Shown piece after piece: positions 44,812 to 54,400 of a DNA stretch of 64,000 nt. Each line of letters starts with the position of its first letter. Positions within the stretch are counted from its first letter, which is position 1. Both the position numbers and the translations under genes were made by a program. The notes under the pieces were generated by a model. The model was not told where the DNA came from. It made no database searches and saw only the letters and a program-made list of their open reading frames with translations. Origin of the DNA: Anisus vortex (taxonomy: Eukaryota; Mollusca; Gastropoda; Planorbidae); contig OX421497.1 of the NCBI GenBank assembly GCA_949126835.1, positions 30,553,742 to 30,617,741 of the forward strand, in the 5' to 3' direction.

Positions 44812-45720
44812 AATCTTATCTTATACATTACAGACGCTCCTTCTATAGAGAAGATTATTGCGTCCTACGCTCATCCGTGGTCCGAGTCTAGTCTTGCAAT
44901 TTATTAATGTTTTAAATGATGTTAAGTTACTGGTTTTCCTGGTTTGTTCAGGCAACCCATTCCATGTCCGAATGCCACTCGGGAAGAAAGAGTACTTATC
45001 TCTTATATGCATTTGTTCTCGCATAGGGGATAAGGAAAGTGTTTTTGTCTTTATGTTTATCTGAGCTTTGCAACAGGTTGTTATCGGGTTGTATTTTTAA
45101 ATTAGAGTTTAATTCATTTTGTATTATTACTACTTTACTCTTTGCCCTTCTGTCCTCTAGTGTTTCTTGGTTTAATGATTTGACTAATGGTGTTACTCTT
45201 GTTAATTGGGAATATTCACTAGTTATGAACCTTGCAGCTCTTTTTTGAATTTGTTCTAATTTTGTAATGTTTTCTTTAGGGCCTAGTTGATGGGTCCCAT
45301 ACAGATCCTGCATATTCTAGTATAGGCCTAACTAATGTGAGATAGCATTTTAGTTTATATTCTTATTACATTTGTAAAAGTTCCTTTGTTTTGTTTGATT
45401 TTTTAATTACTTCATCAATATGAGGGTTCCAAGATAACTTATAATTTATTATTACTCCCAGATACTTAGCATTGTTAATTTGCGTTAGTTCTTTACCATG
45501 AATATAGTAGTTTGTTATTATTTGTTTCTTTTTCTTGGATACCCTTATTAGTTGGCATTTTTCTGGGTGAAAAGACAAACTCCAGTTTGATTCCCATTTT
45601 AGTAGTTCATCTAGGTCTTTTTGTAAAAGTTCACTATCTTTTCCTGTCTTTATTATTCTGTAGATTATGCAATCATGGCAAAAAATCTTACTTTTGTTCC
45701 TGTGTTGATGCAATTTTGTA
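44812..45720 (-). pseudogene. Jockey/CR1-like LINE, 5'-truncated RT fragment
   Basis: Read on the minus strand: an RT palm remnant with CHDCIIYR where FADDCIIYR-type catalytic residues would be expected, then LLKWESNWSLSFHPEKCQ, NAKYLGVIINYKLSW, and after a break near 45,340, LEQIQKRAARFITSEYS and FFPSGIRTWNGLPEQT, ending about 45 bp past the coding stop. The order is that of jockey/CR1-like pol C-termini. At least one of the two catalytic Asp residues is lost. A second piece of the same family's 3' end is at 46,285-46,490. Confidence 0.8.
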
Positions 45721-45729
45721 GATCATTGA

Positions 45730-46280
45730 TATAAATTAGAAATCTACTTGATTTACTTAAAAAAAAATAAGCTGATATTTCCCCAAGAATGAAGCAAATA
45801 AATAAACCAACGACTTAATTATGTGCTGATTTCAATTCTTAAAACAAATTTTCTTCATTCACGCACACTATCTCTCTCAAAAGTGTCGTGTAATAATATG
45901 ATCTTAATTGGGGTTAACTTCAAAAGCGCTTTATAGATCCAAATATAGTCCTTGAGTATCAATTCTAATTTTACTGTGTTTACTTGATCATTTAATGTTT
46001 AAGCTGAGCTAAGGACTAGGTTACTTTTAAAAATTGTTAATGAAATTTAGGATAAAGTCACTTACATATATAGATCATCATAAATCACAATGTTTGTTTC
46101 AATTTAAGATCCTATGTGTACAACATCTTGAACTAACTGTGAACTCTGGTACTCCTTGATTTACTCCCTCCACCCCTGTTTGTTTAAGAACTAGGACACA
46201 GCCTAAGCTATAACTGTCACCCACCATTCACTTGATTATTGAAATAAAATGTGGGCTTAGTTTTAGCGTCACGTTAAGTC
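45730..46280. other. AT-rich intergenic DNA
   Basis: Nothing supportable seen. Confidence 0.5.
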
Positions 46281-46284
46281 GTAG

Positions 46285-46490
46285 TTCTTATCTTATACGT
46301 TACAGACACTCCTATCATCTTCTACACAGAAGATTTTTAAAGCCAAAATATACGATTATCAGTTTGATTTCAGTAGGTCCCTATTTCAATTAGACAAGAT
46401 CTTTAGATGGTTTTGAGTTAATGGTATTCATGGACATTGGAGCAGTCCTATTTACCAGTTCCATGCCCGAATGCCGATTGATAAAAGTAT
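46285..46490 (-). mobile_element. Second fragment of the 44,812 LINE family (3' end)
   Basis: CTTATCTTATACGTTACAGA at 46,289 matches CTTATCTTATACATTACAGA at 44,817, and TTCCATGCCCGAATGCC matches TTCCATGTCCGAATGCC at 44,962. The copy is short and decayed. Confidence 0.7.
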
Positions 46491-46559
46491 GAATGTGTAT
46501 ATTTATTATGATTTTTTTCTCTGGCTTGATGGAAATCGTATTACCCGATAGTTTAGCCT

Positions 46560-47630
46560 AGTGGCGTAGCAAGGATTTTAATTTTACCGCTCATGGAGGC
46601 CGTAGCCCAAGAGTTGCCGCCCTTCTCCCCCTCCCCCCGTCAATTTTCTTTGATCGTTGATAAATCTTCACAATTCCATAAAACCTTCAATGATTTATTT
46701 TGATGAAGCTACTAAGTTCTAAATTTAGTCTGCCGCTAATAGACATAGTGCCTTTCATCAAATTATTGCATGAATGGGAAAACAAAGGCTAGCAAGTCAG
46801 TTGCGTGACAATAGCGCCTCCGTTTTGATTGACTCGTGCTCCTTTAAACAACCCAACCCTTTCATTCTTGGAATCACCGATAGTCTAACTTACTTGTACT
46901 TTATTATAATGATTTATTAATTGTATTAATAGTAATTTCTCTTGATATTGCTTTTTAAAATAATAAATACACTAGGATTTTGGTAAAGTGATTCCCTTCC
47001 CCGGCTATTACTATTTATGGCTCCCATGCCTCTGTTACCTCTTGAATCGACTCACAACCATAAAATGTTGATATGCTATAACTAAAAGCTTCAATATTTC
47101 TTAAACCTCAATTATCACAATTTAAATTCTTGAGAGCAATGGAAAAAAAAAAAGAAAACAATGTTATACAAAACGACGCGAAACGTTTCTTTTGGAAATG
47201 TGTTTTCTCTTTAGTGGTTGCGTTTGGCAAGGTTAAGAGAACAATTTGTAATCAAACGTTTCGCACTTTTCTTTCGGCAAAGCTATCTGCAAGCTCCCTC
47301 TCTATGGAGAGCATTGCCAATTCTGCAGTTCTTGTGTGGCACTGTCCATAATATTTTTTTTATTCTGTAGTAGACAATTCTCTTACGGCTGTAAGCTTGA
47401 CAGAAGACATTACTTTGTAGCAGATTCATTGCAGATTCAGCTTCTTTGTAGATCAAGAGATTTGAAAAAACAAAACAAAACAAAAAAACCCACTAAAAAC
47501 GATAGAAACGGAAACGGCAGTACCAAGACGAGAATGGAAGATGTATCTGATATTGAGGTTGCATTTTCCGTGAGTTGCTCCAGACTCCAGGTATCAACTT
47601 GTGGTAATTTCTTCACTATAAAGCATCTGC
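46560..47630. other. Intergenic, no supported gene
   Basis: Starts with a lone hAT-like string AGTGGCGTAGCAAGG (46,560) and a C-rich patch (46,618-46,640). The remainder has no recognisable coding or repeat structure. Confidence 0.4.
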
Positions 47631-47636
47631 TCAATA

Positions 47637-48800
47637 ACTCACTCCATCGAATCTTATTTCCACAGCCCGTTTGATACTTTGGCCGGTCACCTGAATCAGG
47701 ACGTCCCTGCAATATATAGCCGTAGAAAGGAACGAAAATGACATGTGAAAAAATATAACAATAACAAAGTGAACCGCCACAGAAACTGCAAGCTTGTGCA
47801 TGACACAGAATTTTCGGGTTAAATTCGATGTTGCGCTTTATGCTTTCCAGATCACAGACCCATCTCAATAGCGGCATTCTCAAAAGTCTGGCAATCTGTG
47901 TCACAGCTACTCCTTGTGTAATGGATACACAGATTGCGCTGAGAGGGCTGCGTTGTCTAAAAGCTGAAAGAGGTTGTCAACTGCTCACAAATTTCTATTT
48001 TTAACTCACCTTCCGTTGATAACACAACACAGTACTTGTAAAAGTTCAGACGTTTATTTACAAGTGAATTGCTACAATGTTGTTCCACCACATTCAGTCA
48101 TCCAATTTCTATAATAAAGAGGCTTTGAGATATTTAAAAGCTCTCCACACTTAAGAGTACTCGCAAGCGGGTTGTTCTCCTCACAACTAACTAAACTCCG
48201 TTTCTGCTTTGGTATAAGCTTATATACAGCCTTCTCAATAAAGACTACGTGAAAAAAAAATAATTTAAACAATAAATCTTACTTTTACCAGAGTCGAAAC
48301 AAGTAATTAAAGTTCAGTGCCCCAAATCTTAGTTGAAATGTCCAACCTAGTTTAGGTCATGGACTTAACCAGACAAAGATGTTTCTACCCCTCCAAAACC
48401 ATTTTTAGGGAACTTTCCCCTAATTTAAAATGCGAAAACCTGTACTGCGATATTGTAGGCCGAAAGTTTAACTCAAGCAAGTCTGACTTCCTAAATAAAA
48501 GGTCAAATGGGGTCACTACCAACTTGACCGTAACAATCTGATAGGCGCCAATGTGAATTCCATTGTTCTCAAGTCCTCTCAAAAGCAGTCTAGATTGTCG
48601 ATATTTCATTCAACGTTTATCATTTTGTCTCGATGAAGAGGGGAAACGACTCTTTCACGATCACTTACACAATTTTTCCGGCCATTTTTACCTTGAGCAA
48701 CACTTTTCTCACCTGACCTTTATTAGATACGCCACGAGTACAATAGAAAATTATGCAAACATAAATGCTTTCCTTAACTTAATCGATGATTTTCTTGATC
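47637..48800. repeat. Unclassified dispersed repeat, long copy
   Basis: The left part (CTCACTCCATCGAATCTTAT; GTTTGATACTTT; CTGAATCAGGAC; a GGCATTCTCAAAAG.CTGGC block near 47,873) and the right part (GCAACACTTTTCTCACCTGACC; AAATTATGCAAACATAAATG; TTAATCGATGATTTTC near 48,780) both recur in the same order at 57,815-58,325, where they lie only about 90 bp apart. Here about 730 bp (47,905-48,630) separates them, which may be a nested insertion. The minus strand of the left part has a 155-codon frame with several Cys residues, unrecognised. Family not identified. Confidence 0.55.
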
Positions 48801-48859
48801 ACTCGCACTACCAAAATTGTCATGAAGTAGGCGACCACAAGCATTAGTGGCAAAGGAAT

Positions 48860-51300
48860 TAATTATGTAGGCCTAATTTTTTTTAAACAGTATCATGTTA
48901 CAATCACAAAAACGCACTTTGGTTTTCAAATAGTATATTTTTATGTAACTTTTTAGCTTAGTTTTCGTTTGTTTCTTTTTTTTAAAATTATTCTTTTTAC
49001 GTGTAGCCTACATCAAAATGCTGACCCTTCGGAAAGTTCCGGTCTTTCCTGTAGTATTTAAAAAGAAAATGCTGTAAAAACATGTTAGAGGTGTGTGTAT
49101 AATTTGCTTGTAGTGAGCCTAAGTGCTCTTTATCCATTTTAAGCAATATGCCATTGATTTTTAGGTGTCTTTATAAGGCTTTTTGAACATTGTCCATTGA
49201 AACAAATCCATCTAGTCCAGCTGTTGATATTTTAACCTCCCCTTGCCCATTACCACATGATTTTTTGTCAGTTTTCTGGTGCGTAGATATATACAATTAT
49301 ACATTAAAACTTTTAAAGTTATAAGTATATAGGCTAAGTATGTTAATGAAGCAGCCCCTGCATTATCAGACTTACACTTTCAGAGATAAAAACTATTTAC
49401 TTATTCTAAGGGATAATTCTTTCTGATTGGCGTTTAGGACATAAAATGGGCTACCTGAAATATTGCAACCAACAAATTACAATCAAATGCAACACTAATC
49501 AAAACAGATATGTGTCTGTCTTTAACTTGTAAAATGTACACCAATAATTCTGATAAAAAAGAATATTTTTTAATAATAATAGCCAAATTTAAATTAGATA
49601 TAATGAGCTTCAACTGGATTGCAATCAAAATGTGTTTTTTTAATTTGAAATGACCTGATTGTGTTGAAGTTATTCCGATAGCTAAATATTTTATAGATAC
49701 AAACAATAGTAAAACTACATGGCAATTACTAATAAGGAAGTATTGATCAGTAACAATATTCAACAAACAGCTTGAGAATATAACAATGCACATTACATCT
49801 TGTGCTTTTATTTCTGTTAGCTAATAGCTTCATGAAATATATCTTTTAAAGCATTTATGAGAACATTTAAAAATGTAAACTTTCATTCGGGGATGCCAGG
49901 ACCAGCTAAAATATGAAACTGCATTACATATGAGAAAAAAATAACAACAATATAAACGTATATATATATATTTCTTTAATGTTACTGCATTTTGCCATTT
50001 AATTTTTTCCAACACTCAGACTCAGCTGACTGCACACAAGTTTTGATACCATTGGTCCACTTCTGTACTCATGGGCCTCAATGTTGATCAAGTGTTTGAA
50101 CTATCTGAGAGTCAACTAACAGGCCAAGACATGAGAACAACCCCCCAAAGATCTCTCTTGCAGGGAATGCGTCTCTATCACAGGAGCAGGGAGGGATAGC
50201 TTCACAAAGCTATGAGGAAGTTAGCAATTGATCCAAACATTACACACATCTGTTCTACCAAGATATCTAACAAGTGACAGAAGAGTGTCCTCCACACCTT
50301 AGGCTGGGGAGCTAAATGTCTTTCTATCATGTATCTCGACTTTATATATTTGTACCAGACTAGGAAAGCCTGTACATAGATCTGAAGGTGAGAAACAGAA
50401 CAAATGGTACAGGAGCTGAGACAAGTTGGCAGCATATGATTTGTATCTATTTGTATCCTACTAAACATGGTACTTGTTTGCAATTGGTGTGCCAGTCTCA
50501 GGCGGGACAAGTCATGAAATCCACTTGTAACTGATCTCTCCTGGCATTTAGTCACATGACTAGCTACCTACCAAAGAACTAATACCAAATATGCTTCAGG
50601 GTTAGTAATCCCAGCTGTCAGAAGAATAGGAGTTTTAATCTGCTACTAACTACTAACTTCAAGAGAGGTAAATAAATGTTGCTATCAATAACCTTAATAA
50701 TATTGTACTAAATGTACACAATACTGTCCATGACAGAATGGAAGAAGTTGAACATCAACAAAAAAAAATAATTTTTATGCTTTGCAATTAGATGACGTAT
50801 AAGAAAAAAAAGAAAAATACAAATGTCAAATCAATGTATTGAAAAGAAAAGTTCTTTGATACTAGATACACAATGTTTCCATAAATTCTTATAAATTAAC
50901 AATAACAAAATAAAAACTGCAAAATAGATTAAAATAGATTTTAAAATCTGATTTGAAAATTTCAATGAGGAGAAAAATTGAACGTAAATATGGCCCTGAC
51001 TAACTAAAGAAAAAAAAAAAACTTAAGAGGCAAAATAATTGTTATCCTTTCTAAATGGAAATTATTTAGAATAAGGCTAAAAAATTATCAGAATTTACTG
51101 AATGAGATGGTCTTTTATAATATAAGCATGTGTAACAATAATCAGATCACACATTTTTATTATGTCATAAAATAAAAAGAAAAAGATTAAAAAATGCTTT
51201 GTAATAAAATTTCAGAATAAAATTCTCCATGAATTAAATGCAATAAGAATGACATAAAAACTAATTATGAATGAATCAAAAGCTAATTATAAAAGTTGAC
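48860..51300. other. AT-rich DNA downstream of transaldolase
   Basis: No supported gene. The part nearest 51,300 is likely the transaldolase 3' UTR; minus-strand AATAAA words occur (for example near 51,155-51,160), but the cleavage site cannot be fixed. Confidence 0.4.
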
Positions 51301-51306
51301 ATTTAG

Positions 51307-51470
51307 TTACTGTGCAAGTTTCTCTCTCAAGATATTTTCTAGTTTAATGGCATCAGCTGCAAATTTACGGATGCCATCACTCAATTTGTCAGTGGCCATC
51401 TGATCTTCATTCATTTGCCACCTGAACACTGGCTCTGTCACTGTCACTTTGGAAATATCCAACGTCTTGG
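51307..51470 (-). CDS. TALDO1: Transaldolase exon 9 and stop
   Basis: Acceptor ATGCAG; stop TAA at 51,309-51,307. Encodes [20 protein letters not shown] and [19 protein letters not shown]. Confidence 0.97.
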
Positions 51471-54400
51471 CTGCATGCAAAGAAATTAAGAATAAAATAG
51501 ACTATGATAGAAGTTATATTAAGGATGTTAAACAATAATTATTGGGAATTCAATGATTGGTATTAAAAGCAAAAACCATTTTTTATATATATTGTCATTG
51601 TGCGCTTGATATAGTGAAAAGTGAAATAGATAGAAAAATACTGTAAGAGATTTTCTTTTGGTTTAGAAACTGATTTTGTGGACTCTTTAGTCCAAATGCA
51701 TTATTGTTGTCCATTAACTGTTGTAAATTACCTCTCCTGTAACTAGACAGTAAACCTCCTTGCAGGACTGTTCACTACACTACACCATTCAGAATTATAA
51801 ATACACATTTGCAGCTAGTAATACCACCTCATTGCACCAGGTGTACTCCACATCAACACAGCCTCGAGGTGGAAAATAACACTTTCACACCCTAAACCCT
51901 AACCCCCCCCCCCATTATGACTCACTTATCTCATTATCTCTCTAATACCCATGATATATGATTTAAATAATATTATTAATTATGCGATATCATGCAATAT
52001 GTAACATATTGCCATTAGTTTTCATATAGCAAAATTCATGACAAGTTCAACGCTGGTCTTACCTTTCTCTGCATCCAGAAATCTCTCAACACTTTCAACA
52101 GACTGTGATAGTTTATCAAGAAGGGCTGGCCTGAATAAAAAGAAAATTTCCACTTAAAAACACACTTTATGTTATTCTTGGTTTTACACTGTTAAAAATT
52201 GAAAACATATAATATAATCATATAGGTACTAAGCATTAAGCAAGATTTGATTTGAGCTTAACAAACTGCTTTTGGCACAAAGCAAGAGTAAAAGAAGATG
52301 GTCTTTGTAAGAGATTAGTTTATCATATGTTAGTTTATAAATTGTAGTAAGGTGAACATGATATTGAATGAACGATTAGGCACTATGGAAGGAAAGAGTT
52401 AAGAGATTATCCAAGGGCTTCCTATCAACGAAGAAACAAAAGACAAGTTAGTTGTGATTTAGACGGCAACCAAGCTAGTTGTGGTATCATCACCTACTCA
52501 ACAAGTTGTGGCTCTGAAATTATGCACTACAAATAGATACAACTGCAGACTTGGAAAATTGATGTATGAAAGAGACCTTATGTTCCGGATGAATATGATG
52601 TATTAAAATAAGTGGATTGGTTGCCGTAAAGTAAAGTTAGCACAGCCTTCTACAGTCAGTCAACCGTGACAGTTTTATCTTCTCCATATACCGTACCATT
52701 TTATCCGCTGTATAGTTATCTAACAACAACAATACATATTCAATAGCCAATTATCTATGATAAATGAAAAAAATAATATTTCTTAAGCTAACTTGCCTGA
52801 ACAACTCCAACTTGTATCAAATAATTACTTTTAAAGTATTTCAGTTTTGAAATCGATTAAAAAAATGAATGTTACACTTACGAAATGGTTAGCAGATCGC
52901 AACCAGCAAGACCTAAAATTTCACCAGTGTTTCTGAAGGAGGCCCCCATGACCACAGTTTTCAAGCCAAACTTTTTATAATAGTTGTAAATCTTGGTGAC
53001 ACTTTTCACACCTTACAATACAGGATTAGAAAATTTAAACATTAATGGTGAATTCCAGAAAAAATATTAACATGTATTGCATTTGTATGTCTTTCACTGA
53101 GAATGTTAGTGCAATCATTTAATTTCATCTGCAAACAAAACTATTGTGTAAACAAATATCTCCAACCCAAAAAAAGAAAAGAAATGTCACCAATATGTTT
53201 TTTTTACACAGATCTAATTTTAAACTTATTTCATCATGCTTATGTTACAGTATTTAGATGATTCTTAATTCTATTTTTGTGATGTACATTTTGTTATCAG
53301 TTTGAAACAAAAAAAAGTCAGCCATATGTCAATTAAGAAACATATACATATTAGAAATAAAATGTTTCTGATCATATAATTGACAAAAATCGTCCACTCA
53401 GTATTATCTTGTACTAATTAAAAATTTCATGTTTTATATGAAACAACAACAAAACATTATGTCCTATCTCCAATTAGCTATGTATTAATATCTTCTGTGT
53501 TTTCAACAATTCATCAATTTGTCTTTCAACTACAATACTACAGTCTTCTCTAAACTTCAGATGCATTTTTTTCAAAACTTTAGTCTGATGACCTAGAACA
53601 AGATAATACTGAGGGGACAAAATGTTATTATAATACCATGTTAGTAATTTCTCATTTGGACCATCAAATATGAGTGGTGAATACAGAAATAAATCCATTA
53701 GCAGGTGTGTAACTTTGTTTTTGCATTTTAATGTTCAGTCTCACCTGGATCCTCAAGTGGTTCAAATGATTTTGTCTCAGTGTTGCTAACAAACCAATCC
53801 AGTATTCTTCCAACAAACGGAGATATCAAGGTTGCCCCCGCATCCGCACAGGCCACAGCCTACAGATGAACAATATACAGTTACAGCAAAAATTCACATG
53901 TCACATATAATTAGGAGTGAAGTGAGGTAATAACTGAGAATATCCTGTTTGGAGACTACCCAATGAGAATAGCCTGTTTGGAGACTATCCAATGAGAATA
54001 TCCTGTTTGGAGACTACCCAATGAGAATATCCTGTTTGGAGACTACCCAATGAGAATATCCTGTTTGGAGACTACCCAATGAGAATATCCTGTTTGGAGA
54101 CTACCCAATGAGAATATCCTGTTTGGAGACTACCCAATGAGAATATCCTGTTTGGAGACTACCCAATGAGAATATCCTGTTTGGAGACTACCCAATGAGA
54201 ATATCCTGTTTGGAGACTACCCAATGAGAATATCCTGTTTGGAGACTACCCAATGAGAATATTCTGTTTGGAGACTACCCAATGAGAATATCCTGTTTGG
54301 AGACTACCCAATGAGAATATCCTGTTTGGAGACTACCCAATGAGAATATCCTGTTTGGAGACTATCCAATGAGAATATCCTGTTTGGAGACTATCCAATG

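Noticed and set aside
48016..48560. A plus-strand LTR ending CCGTAACA (near 48,537) followed by GGCGCCAATGTG, resembling a primer-binding site
   Set aside because: The left end could not be fixed, there is a six-base gap before the PBS-like string, and no retroelement coding follows. It remains possible as a decayed solo LTR within the unclassified repeat.
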